Below, piece by piece: positions 11,348 to 25,963 of a DNA stretch of 64,000 bases (within the stretch, counting starts at the first letter, position 1; each line of letters begins with the position of its first letter). Where the stretch lies: assembly GCA_012295275.1 (NCBI GenBank), contig CM022679.1, positions 22,089,110 through 22,153,109 of the forward strand, in the 5' to 3' direction. The translations under genes and the position numbers were made by a program. The stretch comes from Chrysomallon squamiferum (Eukaryota > Mollusca > Gastropoda > Neomphalida > Peltospiridae). Under the pieces are notes generated by a model. The model saw only the letters and a program-made list of their open reading frames with translations, made no database searches and was not told the origin of the DNA.

Positions 11348-12945
11348 ATTGTAAAATATAATTAAACCAGGATTGATTTCAGATTTAAAGAGATCAATAT
11401 GAAATTGGTCACATGCTTTTGTATCACAATTCAGTGTTTAAAATTTTTTTTTTAAAAATCTTTAAATAAATTTTTTCTGTTTTTCCAAAATATACAAACA
11501 TTGTAGATGGTCTAATAACATAATAAAATAAAATCTTACATAATTCACTAGATCAACAAAATCTAAAATACTATTCAAGATGGTGAAAAAACAACACCAA
11601 AACCCCCCCAAAACATGAACATTCAGGAGCTTAACCAGAAATGAAAAGAATCAACAAATAAATATGATAGGAAATTTGCTCTACAAATGAATCTTAACAA
11701 AAGGCATTGAACTGGAATGTTAAAAAAGTTAGGACCGCCATATCATCACTTGGGAATTAAAGTGAAATGTCCACAAAAATATATTTATTAAGAAAAAAAA
11801 AAAGCAGAAGAAATGAAACATGTTGGTTATCTTTACTAATTGCTATTCCAGTCACAGTATTTTGAGTTTAAATAAAATCTCTGATGTATATCTTCTCACT
11901 AATCTTGTATAATATCTGGCTGTTATCTACTTCTACCACAGTTAATATTTTTACCATTACAGCCTACCTTGGTACTGAAAAGCTTGAGCAACATACAATA
12001 AGAAACAGAACATCAACACCAGAAAATTAGTTCTAGTTAAAATTTTCAATACCCACACTCAAAAAAATAAACTCCTTTTTTATTTCAAGTCAGCTTGATA
12101 TTAAATCATGCAAAAATTCAACCCTCGTTTATTAAAAATTACGTTCACTGTTAATTGAATATGGAGCTTAAGAATGTGAAATTAAGTTCTTTAAAATTTG
12201 AAAAAAAAAAAAACTGCTTAAAATTTCATTCTGCTGAATTGAAAAATAAATGTAATTTTTTACAGATTTAAATCTTATATAATTTTTTATCATTTCAGTT
12301 AACATTAAACATGCCTGTACTTGTTTACTGTCTTTAATAAGTATCATTCCTTGAGTAAAATTGAAGTCCAGAATAAAAATAGAACTCCATAAAATGATTT
12401 TATTTTATAATTCATTGATTTACGTTATTGACAATATCTGCTTTTTAATTTTTGATATTAACCTGAAAATTATGAATTTTTGAAAAACATTATTTTATCA
12501 CAGACATATTTGCATAGTATAAAATAATAATAATAATAATAATACCCTGGTAATAATTAAAACAGCAATACTAATGCAATGATGACAGTAATGTTTAAGA
12601 CACATTTTGTCTCCATAAACTTTCAAGTATGTATATAAATATGCTGACTGACTACTTACAAATAATATTATTACATTTTATATTTCAAAAAATTAAATTG
12701 ATTTTTGAAAAAAGTGACTAAGATTTGTTTTAGTAACACACTATCTTTAACAACTTTACCCATTCATTAAAATTAATTTTATTAGTTTCATGTTTGTGTT
12801 ACTTTAAAGGGTTGGTTAAAAATATCCATATATATAAGAAAACAATGGTAAAACATTAAAAACAAAGCTGGAAGCATTAACAAGAACAACAGCAAAACGA
12901 CTGAAAACAAATTATTTTGACTAAAAGAACAGCTTGTCTATTTCA

Positions 12946-12979
<34 letters not shown>

Positions 12980-13430
12980 CAATTATTAGTATATTTTATA
13001 CCACTGAATTTAGCATTGCATAAATTATTACATATAACACAAGTATATTTTATGTTTTGCTATAAATTAGTGGTTTATTTGTATTTAATATTTTCAACTC
13101 TTTTACCAATTATACTTTGATTGGTTTTAGCTTTGTGTAAAATTTTAGTTCAGTTATTTATTTTCCATGTTTTAATATTATTTGGTAATAATAAATAAAT
13201 AAATAAAAATTATTTTTGAAAAAAAAAAAAAAAAAAAATCAGCATTGCCATAAATAAATAAAATAATATTATTTATTTATTATTAATTTTTTTTAATTAA
13301 TTAAATTTGCATAAAAGGTATTGCAAGATTTATGTGGATGGAATCTTTTACTAAATACCTACACATAAATATAAAAAATATTGCAATTATCTTTTAAAAG
13401 ATGTATCTAAATATAAAAGAAAAAACAGAA

Positions 13431-13431
<1 letters not shown>

Positions 13432-13475
<44 letters not shown>
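13432..13475. repeat. 44-base A run
   Basis: Uninterrupted A tract. As part of a DNA assembly it could be a retroposon tail, but no retroposon body was recognised beside it. Confidence 0.95.
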
Positions 13476-13476
<1 letters not shown>

Positions 13477-13549
13477 AGGTGTTCAGTTTTAATATATATT
13501 TATTTAAACTACAAAAACATAATAATAATTAATAATAATAATAATAGTA

Positions 13550-13605
<56 letters not shown>

Positions 13606-13674
13606 TATAATAATAATGATAACAATAACAATAAAGAATGTAAATAATAATAAGTTATAAAAATACTGTTGGTG

Positions 13675-13741
<67 letters not shown>
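13550..13741. repeat. Two (AAT)n blocks
   Basis: AAT units at about 13550-13603 and 13675-13741, separated by a short unique segment. They produce poly-Ile/Leu artefact frames. Confidence 0.95.
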
Positions 13742-13796
13742 TCACAGAGTAAGTAATAAAAAATAAAGCACATCTCATAGAAAATTTTGGCACAAA

Positions 13797-14020
13797 AGCT
13801 ACCAGTATGTACAAGAATTTGACAGCACACATTTCATAGGTCTAGAACAAATAATTACAGGATAAGAATATAATAAAACAGATACTTATCAATGAAAGAC
13901 TTACTAAAAAATACTGGCAGAGATACATGGATGGAAAAAGAAAAAAATATGATTAAAAAAAGCTACAGGTATGTACAAGAATCTGCACAATTTCACAAAT
14001 CTAAAATGAATAATAAAGAC
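13797..14020. repeat. Diverged duplication of a ~58-bp segment
   Basis: AGCTACCAGTATGTACAAGA (13797) recurs as AGCTACAGGTATGTACAAGA (13961), and the next 40 bases of each also align (GCACA..TTTCA..TCTA.AA..AATAA). Spacing is 164 bp. Confidence 0.7.
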
Positions 14021-15112
14021 TTTAAAAAAAAAAAACTAACAAAAAAATTGGAATAAAAAGGTTAAAAAGGTTTTTTTAAATTTTGGACGGAAAACTAGGA
14101 TTGATACTGAGTTATTCAGTAAAATACTGGCACAGTTAAAATTAAAAAATAAGAAAAATCAAATTTAACAGACATTAAAAGAATTGGAAATATTTGTTAT
14201 GAGTACTGAAACATTTGTCATAAGCTGTAATTGCACATAAGTGATGCTATTTTAGACGATGTGTTATATATATATATACATATATATCTATTTACATAAA
14301 GCAATACATACACTTTCTAAATTAAAAATTATCTTTATTTAGTCTAATGTAAATATCTTTAATAAGCATCTTCTTTAAGCAAATCACTGCATTACATTAG
14401 AATATAAATTGTCTATATACATTAACTATATATATAAGCTTAGATTAAAATATTATCAAAATTTCTTTTTAATAAACCAATTTTGAAAGACCATTTTAAA
14501 AAATTAGTAAATTTTTATTACTTTAAAAAGATATCTATATATATATATATATTTATGTATCTATATTCCTTCACTAAATAATGAAATAAGTGAATACTTT
14601 AGCCAATAAAATTGCTCAATACAAGCTGATTTTACTACAAAAAGGAAAAAAGTAAATGATTTTTTTTTTTTTTACTCAGTTTATCACAGAAATACTTTCA
14701 TAAATTCACATTTTAAAACAGATCATTCATAATCATGGATGAAAAAAGAACAAAATATGACTTCATTTATTTTTATTTAAAAACACCTAATGTTATTTCA
14801 TTTCTTATTTCATATTATTATTTTTAATAAAAGGTAAAAAGGTTATTAAAAATCAGGTTACTATGTTTTTATGTTTCTTTAAGACAAAAAAAACCCACCA
14901 AAAACCAAAATTGTAATTACCAACCTGATCAATAATAAAAAATAAATAAATAAATAAATATATTAAATGAATGAAATGAAAAATAAAAATAAAGGCTTTA
15001 TAATATTTTGGTTATTTGACTAAAAACGATCAGTCAAAATTGTTGCATAATTATTTCTGTAAAAATCAAGATAATTGTACTTACATCATTATTATTTTCT
15101 TTACTTAAAATA

Positions 15113-15143
<31 letters not shown>

Positions 15144-15363
15144 TAAGAATAATATGTATTTTAAAAAAATGTTCTAACATATATTACCATGGCTTGACCT
15201 TAAAATTTCAAAATAGTAGTAATAGCAGTAATAATAATAATAATAAATAAAAATAAATAATAATAAATAATAATAATAAAAATAGCAATAATAACAATAT
15301 TAAAAATAACAATAAAATAAATGATCACACTAAACTGTCCTATTTTAACGAAAGGTAATGATG

Positions 15364-15639
15364 TTATTCTACGTAAGACTGACTGGGTAGGGGTGTTGGT
15401 ACATCAATGTTCAAACCAGAAGCGTCGCCGATTCCTGACCCTGGTCTTTCTCCAGACATCTGGGAGGATCTAGGGGAGTCAACCGACTCTCGGGAGGACC
15501 CTGGCAGGGCAGACTGGGGACGTACGTTGTTACGGTTGGGCTGGGGTGCCCGTGGGCTGCGGGCGGACATTGGGCGTGTCACGCTGCCAAGCTGTGATTT
15601 TTGCATCTGAGGTCGGGCAGATGGCAGTTTTGACTGTTG
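15364..15639 (-). CDS. QRICH2: QRICH2-like exon 20 (terminal)
   Basis: 91 codons and TAA. Ser/Pro/Arg/Gln-rich, probably disordered tail (QQSKLPSARPQMQKSQLGSV, RPMSARSPRAPQPNRNN, ending LPSQSYVE). GC content is clearly above the surrounding sequence. Acceptor TTTCTAG. Confidence 0.88.
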   Translation of the reverse strand, partial: QQSKLPSARPQMQKSQLGSVTRPMSARSPRAPQPNRNNVRPQSALPGSSRESVDSPRSSQMSGERPGSGIGDASGLNIDVPTPLPSQSYVE

Positions 15640-15687
15640 CTAGAAAGTAAAATAAAAACAGAAAGGTAAAGTTTTGTTTTCAAATTA

Positions 15688-15733
<46 letters not shown>

Positions 15734-18461
15734 CATAGACAAACACACAGCCACAGATGTACACACACAAGTTACATTACATACTGGTACATGTGTAAAG
15801 TCTAATAAATCAAATGTGTAATTAATATTAATTTATTTTTGAAACTAATTTCTTTCTGAAATCCTCCTAAACAAGATTTGTACACTATTAAAAATAATGG
15901 GACTCAATAAAAGTAATTTGTTATAAATATTTAATAGTCCACTGTGGACATTATTACAATCAGGTGAAATAATACTGATATCATTTTAGTATCCTGGACG
16001 TATCTCAATACCCAGGTTCCCTGCTACAAAACTGACCTGCCCAGTGGTACCCCGCATTTTTGCTTCTAAAGACATTCGTTCCATGCGACCTTTGTATATA
16101 TGTCCATCAACTCCTTGGACATCTACCTCACTCCTGAATGAAGAAAAGAATAAATGAATGAATGATTGAATTAATGAATGAATGAATGAATGAAAGAAAG
16201 AATAAAACATGGATGAATAAATGGCTGTAAACTAACAAAATGCAAGAAAATCACCAGTTGTTTTTCCAGTTGTATTTATTTGTGTATTTATTTATTTGCT
16301 TACTTACCTATTTGTTACATTTACTTATTTCAACTGACATTCTATTCTAATTTATTTAAAGATATAAAAATTCTCACTTGACTGGCTGCACGTCTGATTC
16401 CTCTTTGAACAGAGAACTGAAAACAAAAAGATGAAAATTATAGTAAATAAATACCAATCAAATTATGTAAAAAGAAAAAGAGTTAAATTTTAACCAACTA
16501 TGAATAACTGCCTATAAGATGAAAAATCTACTGCACATTATCAAAACATGTAAACCCAGACACTTTTTACAGCCATATTTATCCATTAAATGAAAAACAA
16601 TATAAAAAATATTGTTACATTCTAATTCTTTTACTTGGTTATATCATAGCTGTACTTTTTAATGATTTATCTCATCATTTACAGTTCTACAAATACCCTG
16701 ACAATCATTAGACAAAATGTTTACTAATAATAAAGTATGGCAATAAAACAACAGTCTACGAAACAATATCCTGCCAGGTTTTTCAAAAAATATTTACTAA
16801 TAAAGTATAAAGACAAGAAAATAACAAGCATATGAAAAAAATTAAATACATTTTTTATTTTATTTTTATAGTTCAAACATTCACAGTCAACCAGAGTTAT
16901 CTCCATAGAATGTGACATCCAGTATCATAGATATTTCATGTATAGTGAGAGTTTATTTACTGTGACAAATTACTTTATCAGAGACATGAGAATTTCACTT
17001 CAGTATTTTCTCTTAATATGTGACTTGCAGCATTCACTCAGTGTTGTTGTAAACACATTAAATTCCAAAACATTTTCAATACAGTGTACAAATGTTCACA
17101 GGTACTTTAGACTTTACCTGTGATCTTAGTTATTTTAGATTTTACTTGTGGTCTTACAGATATTTTAGATTTTACTTGTGATCTTACAGTTATTTTAGAC
17201 ATTATTTGTGGTCTTATAGATAGCTATTTTAGACTTTACTTCTGATCTTACAGTTAATTTTAACATTACTTGTTGTCTTACAGTTATTTTAGACTTTAGT
17301 TGTGACCTTACAGTTATTTTACACTTTACTTGTGCTCTTACAATTATTTTACACTTTACCTGTGGTCTTACAATTATTTTATACTTTACTTGTGGTCTTA
17401 CAATTATTTTACACTTTACTTGTGCTCTTACAGTTATATTACACTTTACTTGTGCTCTCTTACAATTATTTTAGACATTACTTGTGCTCTTACAATTATT
17501 TTAGACATTACTTGTGGTCTTACAATTATTTTAGACATTACTTGTGCTCTTACAATTATTTTAGACATTACTTGTGGTCTTACAATTATTTTAGACATTA
17601 CTTGTGCTCATACAATTATTTTAGACATTACTTGTGCTCTTACAATTATTTTAGACTTTACTTGTGGTCTTTTACTTGTGGTCTTATAGCTATTTTAGAC
17701 ATTACTTGTGGTCTTATAGCTATTTTAAACTTTACTTCTGATCTTACAGTTATTTTAGACATTACTTGTGGTGTTATAGCTATTTTAAACTTTACTTCTT
17801 GTCTTACAGTTATTTTAGACTTTACTTGTGGTGTTACAGTTATTTTAGACTTTACTTGTTGTGTTACAATTATTTTAGACTTTACTTGTTATGTTACAGT
17901 TATTTTAGACATTACTTGTGATGTTACAATTATTTTAGACTTTACTTGTTATGTTACAGTTATTTTAGACTTTACTTGTGGTCTTACAGTTATTTTAGAC
18001 ATTACATGTGATGTCACAGTTATTTTAGACTTTACTTATGTTACAGTTATTTTAGACTTTACCTGTGATGTTAGTTATTTTAGACTTTACCTGTGATGTT
18101 AGTTATTTTAGACTTTACTTATGATGTTTCAGTTATTTTAAACTTTACTTGTGATGTTTCAGTTATTTTAAACTTTACTTGTGATTTTTCAGTTATTTTA
18201 AACTTTACTTATGAAGTGTCGATTATTTTAGACATTACATTAACATTTTGTTATCTGGTGGTGCTCTTTACTTACTTTAGCTGGGACATCCGAGAGGATC
18301 TCTTGTGTGGATAGGTGAGTGTGTGACCCCCACCACACTGACGTTCTTGAGCAAATGGATCTGCAGCCATATCTAAACTGCTAAATGCCTGGTAACTGAA
18401 ATATTAAAATAATAACAATAATAATAACAATAATAATAATAATAATAATAATAAAAATAAC

Positions 18462-18517
<56 letters not shown>

Positions 18518-19478
18518 AAAAAAACACCAAACAAATCAAAATTAAGATTATCCACACCATTAATACAAGGACAAATTATTTTCATTTTTAAAAATTATTC
18601 CTGAAACTTTCTGTTATTTATTTATTTGTTTACAGTACTTTGGATACTTATTAATACACTAGTATTAATATTTAAAACAATAATAAAAATAACAATTAAA
18701 TATTTGGCATGAATTACATTATTTTACATATATTTTTAACTTGGGAGTGGGATATATTAAACTCTCTAAAGTGGATAAATAATGTACTGAAACAACTGAT
18801 TACTGAAATAATTTATTTTTATTTTTAACCTTCCTATTATTTTTATGGTTATTATCTTTTATTTTAGTGTTCATTAAGGAATGATCTGACATTTTATAAT
18901 TTAATACTAAAGAAACATATCTGAATTATATATCAATACATAAGCATTTTACATATGTTACTGCAATTGTTTGAGTACATGACAAAGATTTCCAATTTTT
19001 TATTTTTAATATGAAGAACAAAAAGAAAATTGATATTTTTAAAAACAAAACTACAACAAGAATAACGATGAAAAACTATAAATAATACAAAGTAAACTGA
19101 AAATAAATAGATATTGAAAACAAATGACATAAAAGAGTAAAATTAAATAAAACAGATGAAATAAAAGAATAAATGGATAATAAAATGGAAGCTAGGTGTG
19201 AAGGGAAAATAAAGTTTACTGAAGAAGGATAACAAGGAATAAGTAACAAAATGTTGAAAATAATGGAAATAATTCAAGCTGTAATTCTGAATGGAAGTAG
19301 TAAATGAACAAGGATTTGAAAATCAACAGACAGGGATACTCTCTAATAATATTCTAAATAATACTGTTATGTTTGGTACATTATATATTTGTATTTATAT
19401 GTGAAAATATTATATATAGGTATGTGTGCACATATGTATGTATGTATATATATATGTGTGTTTGTGTAGTTCTATGTA

Positions 19479-19515
<37 letters not shown>

Positions 19516-19564
19516 TTGCATTTATATGTGAATGAGAATGTATGTATGTATGTTTATACATTTG

Positions 19565-19595
<31 letters not shown>

Positions 19596-20320
19596 GCATG
19601 TGTTTGTATACATATTAACAAGTCTGTATTGTGGCTTTCTGCTCTGTACTATAATCAATGCAAAATAAAAATGTATTCAATTTACTAACATTAAATACAG
19701 ATAACACATATCTATTGTAAACTCTTCTTCTGACAATAATCAATTCAAAACACCAAAATAAAACTTACCAACATACATCAACGCACAAAACATACACACA
19801 CATCTTAATATACATCTAACTTCTGCTATCAAACTATGAAGCCATCATGCAGCAAAATTTAAACAATAATTTAAAAAAAAAAAAAAATTTAGTTAACAAA
19901 TATTAAAAAAAAGAGGTGAAAATACAATGCAAACAGTGTAAAAAAAGGAAACAAATAAACAAAGGATGTCACTGGATGAAAGCAAGGAGGTTAGAAAGGA
20001 AGACGGTTAATGAAACGTTTTGTCAAAAATTATAAGATGGCCATGCAAAATAATTACCGAGGACTACTATTAGCAACAGTTCTCTGATAGTAGACTCTAA
20101 TCAAAAATAAAAACAGAACTATGTTATTTTAAATTCTAGCATTTAGTGTGGGTTACAATCAGAGGTGAAGACACTATTTTATAAACTAACACCTGCAATA
20201 AATGCTATAGTTCATTCATAAATATTCACATGGTAGCAACTGAATATTCATATCCTACTATTAGACAAATGTTTTATACACCCTTAATATTCATATTTTA
20301 GTTTAAATAGTCATGCTTTA

Positions 20321-20367
<47 letters not shown>

Positions 20368-21842
20368 AATAAAAATCAATATACCAGTAATAAATATTCA
20401 TTTACAAGTACTGAATATTCCTATACCAGTGTCAATGTTTGTGCATTGTTATATTATTATACAGATTTATACACTGCTGTTAAATATTTATATACAATTT
20501 GTGTATTTTATCAATAATGTTGCAGTAATTTTCTCTTCGACTATTATACAGATTTATACGGATTTATATTAAATATTCATGTACTGTTGTTATTAAATAT
20601 TTATATATAATTTGAACATTTTATCAAAAATGCTATAGTAATATTCTCTTCCATTTAATCATCTTAAACACAATTACTATTTGCAACAGATTTATAATTA
20701 AAGCTTTCTGTTGTGTTTCTTCTCTTTCTATGCTTGTCTGTTGATCCATATGACATTTAAATCCTGTAATATCAGTTCTTTTTTTTATTAATATGAAAGT
20801 CAATGTCTTATTTCACAAATCAGTGATGTCATTGTGGTGAAACAGACAATGGAAAGTTAATTCTTTGCGTTGACTATTCTATATCTTAATAAATAATACA
20901 ACATAACTTAACACATAACACTTACAACAAATAATAAAGAAGCAAATAAATAAATAAATAAATAAATATTTAACTATGATGGTACAAATACATCTGATCT
21001 TGTTCCAAGTTTTACTTGTTTCAGAAATTCCAACCTATTGATTTGATTTTATCTTTTACCTCAGAGATAACCTTTTTGCAAAATTTGTTTATATGTCTTC
21101 AAGCATCTTTTATAAATGCACTTCAGTGATGGAAAGTGCCAAAGGAAAAAGGGAAAAAGGGAAGCCTCTACTGAATTTCAGCTGCTTCTGTTATGGAATA
21201 CTTTATTATTTGCAAAGGTTGATTGTCAGTTATAAATAAAGCTATTGGTATATTAACTGATTTATATTATTTGCACAGAACAGAACAGAATGTTTTGAAA
21301 CAAAATATCTTTGCCATTAAGAGACTTTATACTTTAAAATGTAACTGATTAATTGCGAAAATAGTCTGTAATAGTCCTGTCTTGGGGTCAACGACAGACA
21401 AAATTTTTAATAGTTAATGACAGTTTCAATAAAAGTATTAAAACTATTTAAAAAAATAATAATAAAATAAAATAAAATAAAATAAAATAAAATAAAATAA
21501 TATAAAAGAAGAAACACGAACCAGTAAAAAAAAAGGAAGAGATAAATGAAAATTGTTACATATTATTACAAGAAGCTGGACAAAAAAAGTATTAATTGCT
21601 GATACAGATCTTGTTAATTAATGTTTTAAAGCAGTGAAAAAGTCACTCACTTTCTTGCTTGCTGTCGAATCTGGTCCAGTTCGAATGTAGTGTATGGTCT
21701 CGGAGACTTGTTTGGTGGTAAGTTACCAGGACTTGGCAGAGACATAACAGCACTGAAAAACAGTGTAAATAAATCAGTAAATAAACAAATACTTTAAGTA
21801 AGTATAATAAATAAAATCAGAAATATGTGTGTGTGTGTGTGT

Positions 21843-21887
<45 letters not shown>

Positions 21888-24800
21888 CGTGTGTTTGTGT
21901 GTGTGTGTAAAATAATGAAGAAGAAAACAAATTCCTACTTGCTGGGCATCATGTCAATAGGACGATCACAAGACAAACAGTGGAATTTCATCAGTAACTG
22001 CCTGAAATAGTAACAATTAAAATGAAAAAAAATTTAAATTTAAATTTAAAAAGGTCTAAAAATACATACATTTTTTAAAATGAGAACAAACCTAGAAATA
22101 TTTTATGCAAAAACAGACAGTCAAAAAAAAAAAAATAAAATAAATAAAATAATAATAATAATAAAAAAATGTTTTAATAAATGTTTTTATTACAATAAGG
22201 AGATTTAAGATATATGTTAAATGCACGAAGAAAAAAATAAATCAGAAATACCTCAGTGAGATACATTATGGAACATATACAGAACAGTAAGAAATGTGAA
22301 ATATACCAAAGATAAACATGAATTCATCAATGTCTATGAGAAAAGCAAAGCAGGAATACATCAATGAGATGTATAAAATACATCAGTGAGAAACACAGAA
22401 TATGTCAGTGATAAACAGACTAGTTCAGTGAGACATGACAAGCCTGTCAAAGATAAACATATACTTACTTTCTCAGTCCAGCAGCATCATCGTCAGTCCA
22501 GCCACAGGAAGCCTGGTTGATCTTCTTGTTCAAAGCCTTGAGACGAGCTTCCAGCCAGTTCTTTAGCGAGTCCAGCTCCAACCTGTCCAGCTTCCCTGTT
22601 TACAGTAACATCACTGAGCAATAAGTCTTGTAATACTCTTCATTCAGTTTTAATTTGAATATGCTTTTTCTTTTTGTTCAGTTTTTTAATTTAAATATGC
22701 TTTTTTTTCAGTCAGTTTTGTTCACTTTTTTTAATTTAAATGTTTTTCATTTTTGTTCTGTTTAAATTTGAATATGCTTATCATTTTTGTTCAATTTTAA
22801 TTTAAATAATGTTTTTTCATTTTTGTTCAATTTTAATTTAAATAATGTTTTTCATTTTTATTCATTTTTGTTCTGTTTAAATTTGAATATGCTTATCATT
22901 TTTGTTCAGTTTTAATTTAAATAATGCTCATCATTTTTATTCAGTTTTAATTTAAATAAGTCTCTTCATTTTTGTTCAGTTTTAATTTAAATAATGCTCT
23001 TCATTTTTGTTAAGTTTTAATTTAAATATGCTTTTTGTTTTTGTTCAGTTTTAATTTAAATATGCTTTTTGTTTTCATTTAGTTTTAATTTAAATAAACT
23101 CTTTATTTTTGTTCAGTTTTAATTTAAATATGCTTTTTGTTTTTGTTTAGTTTTAATTTAAATATACTCTTCATTTTTTTTTCAGTTTTAATTTAAATAT
23201 GCTTTTTGTTCTTGTTGAGTTTTAATTTAAATATGCTCTTCATTTTTGTTCATAGAATGTTTACTGTATCAGATGATTATCCAATATGAAATAATTTTGC
23301 TTACTTACTCCGACTTCATTTTATCATTTAACATACAACCAAAATTTTGATTATTGTCCTTAATGAATCAGACAACATACAAATATTTTTGCTTTCAAAG
23401 TCTTCATAAATATATGCCACAGTGTCTGTTTCCTTGGAATAGGATGTTTCAAATTTTTTTATTAAGATGAACATGACATATAGCAATACATCTATTATAT
23501 TTATTTCTTGAGAGAAATACCTTTCCCAGAAGTTTCTGCCAGTGATGGAAGCTGAAACATTGTTTGTCATTTCTCCAAACTGGCAATATTTTAACTATTG
23601 TTAATGATGATAATTATTTTTGATCATGTTGAACACTAATTACTTGATCTAAATACTTATTAAAATCTTGTCAAATATGACAAGTTAAAGAACAAGCATG
23701 ATGATGCTAATCCTTAATTTTTAAAACAGACTAGTAATTAAGAATATTATTAACTGCATGAGTTTACCTTCAAGATCATTCTCCAAAGCCTTCAGAGCAT
23801 CTTTCCACAACTCTTCCTGCAACAAAACAAAAATAAAATATAATCAAAAATCAAAAGTTATTTTTTTATCTTTATTTCATTTCTTTTTTTTTTTTTTTTT
23901 TTGCTTTTTAACATTTTTCAAGTAACTTTAAGCAGTTAAAAATATTTGATGATTTAATAATGATGTGAATGAATATTTTTTTCAGTATAACACTTCAGTG
24001 GTCTGAACATTAAAAAAGAAAGAAAAAAAGGATGAAGCAATTTAAACTTGTACCTGCAACCAGATTTTGGACTGGATGAGCAAACATGCAGAAAATGTTT
24101 GGTTTTGAAGCTGACAAAGTGAGAGAAAAAGTCAGAGACAGTGTGAAAGAGAAATGAGAAATGCATGTAAAAACACCTGCATTTATGTACTTATGTGTAG
24201 GTGAAAGATGTATGTTTATTTGTGTCTGTGGGTTTTTTAAGTGGGATTATGGATGTTCAGTTTAAGTGAATTTTGGTGAGAATGATTTAAGAGGGTGGAT
24301 GGTCAGTGCATGGTGGGTGTAGGGTGAATGGGGGGTTATGTAGACTGAGATAAACAGAATACATACGTTGCCAGTTAACTTGTCTAAGATCTCTTTGATC
24401 ATCTTGTTCAAGTCGTTGGTTGTAGTGTCAAACAGTGTCATATTCACCTTGCCATCCAGATGCTTCTTGTCAGCTTTCTGATTTATTTAATAAAAATAAA
24501 TAAACAAACAAACAAACAAAGAAGTTTAGAAATAAATAAATATATAAATATGGAAATAAATATATAAACAAACAAATAAATAAAATACCAAAAGATAAGT
24601 ATAACCAATAAGCAAATAAAAACTTAAGAACACACAAACATTGAAAATCCAGGTGTGATGAAATAAAACGGCAGCATTAAAATGCTTTCTAACAGAATTA
24701 CTTTATTGTTTTACTTTGCTATTAACAATTAAAGACTGCCCAAAACAAGATATTTATAATGAAGTATTTGCAGAATTTAACATCTCTACACATTAATGTT

Positions 24801-25930
24801 TTAAAACTGAAACTGTGTGTAAGAAGCGTCAACTCACCACATCTACCTCCATAGCAACATATTCTTTGTCAGCTTTCATTTCATCTAGTTTCTCATGATT
24901 CTTTTTAAGTTCCTGAAAATAAATAAATAAATCCAGTTTTAAATTGCATTGTGTACATACTTTTTATAATATAAACACGGCATTAGTGTAGATTCCTTAT
25001 TAAGAATCAGAATTGAAAAGAACTGTTAACCAATCAGGATGGTTCTTATTAGATGATAATTAACCAATCAAAGCTGTTCTCTGTTAAATGATAATAAACC
25101 AATCAGAACAGTTTTATCAGAATATCATTAACCAATCAGAACTGTTCTTTGTAAGAGTACCCTACCTCTAAGTGTTTAGCTTTCTCCATGTTTTCTTTAA
25201 TGAGCTCCTCTGCAGTCTGTTGTAGTTTCTCATTCTCAGCCTGTAACTGTAAAATCGCGTGTTGAATCCTTTTCATGTCATCGTTATCCTGAAATTAACA
25301 GTAAATAAATAAATATAACAACAACAATAACAACACAATAAATACAATACTAATAATAAACTAATGTATTAATAAGTAAGTAGAGAAGTAATAATAAATA
25401 AGTAAATAAAATAAAATAAAATGAAATGAATAAATATTATGTAAATTTATTTATTGCAGTCATTAAAAAGAAATACACAGACAGAAAATCTATTATTATT
25501 ATAACAATAAATTCCTCAAATTAAGTTTTTTAATGGTTTGTTCTCATATACCTAAATATGTGTGTGGGTGTATGTTCATATGTTTGTGTAAATGTCCTTA
25601 GAAATAATAAATATTGATTCCTGGAGCTACAAATCCTGTTTATTATACACCTGACCAAAATAAGCAGGTTAATTTATCTCCTAGCACAAAGAAATAATTT
25701 TAAATGTTTTCCCAAGAGATCAACTATATACAAATAAAAAAGGGAAGAGAAATCAATTCAAGAAGTAAATGTGTTTGTGAATGATTTACTAGGTTAGTGA
25801 TCTGATGTTTATTTCTTATTAATTACAATGATTATAGGTTTATCATACCTTTTTTTATTTCCTCATTTTCCTTTTTTTCTTCAATATTATTATATATAGA
25901 TAGATAGATAGATAGATTATACAGTAATGA

Positions 25931-25963
<33 letters not shown>

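Larger units (their letters stand above)
8321..15363. other. Convergent intergenic region between ERCC1 and the QRICH2-like gene
   Basis: Seven kilobases with no supported coding exon. It holds (TTTA)n blocks (8450-8492, 9698-9748, 9857-9892), dispersed repeat copies (10128-10400, 10722-10790), AAT repeats, a 44-base A run (13432-13475) and a diverged duplication near 13797/13961. Some of it must be 3' UTR of both flanking genes. A TTTATTG at about 10942 (AATAAA on the minus strand) is one possible distal end for the minus gene. I cannot place cleavage sites. Confidence 0.5.

Noticed and set aside
17302-18096. 264-residue open frame on the plus strand
   Set aside because: It is the translation of the 30-bp minisatellite. 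A unit length divisible by three without stops keeps it open. No start context, splice support or known domain.
20058-20083. Possible 26-nt exon of the QRICH2-like gene between exons 16 and 17
   Set aside because: It has an AG before and GT after, but its length would break the reading phase that exons 16 and 17 share exactly, and the polypyrimidine tract is poor.
23328-23570. 80-residue minus-strand open frame in the intron between exons 13 and 14
   Set aside because: No splice sites that keep phase with the neighbours and no similarity to the DUF4795 family. Not needed for a continuous protein.
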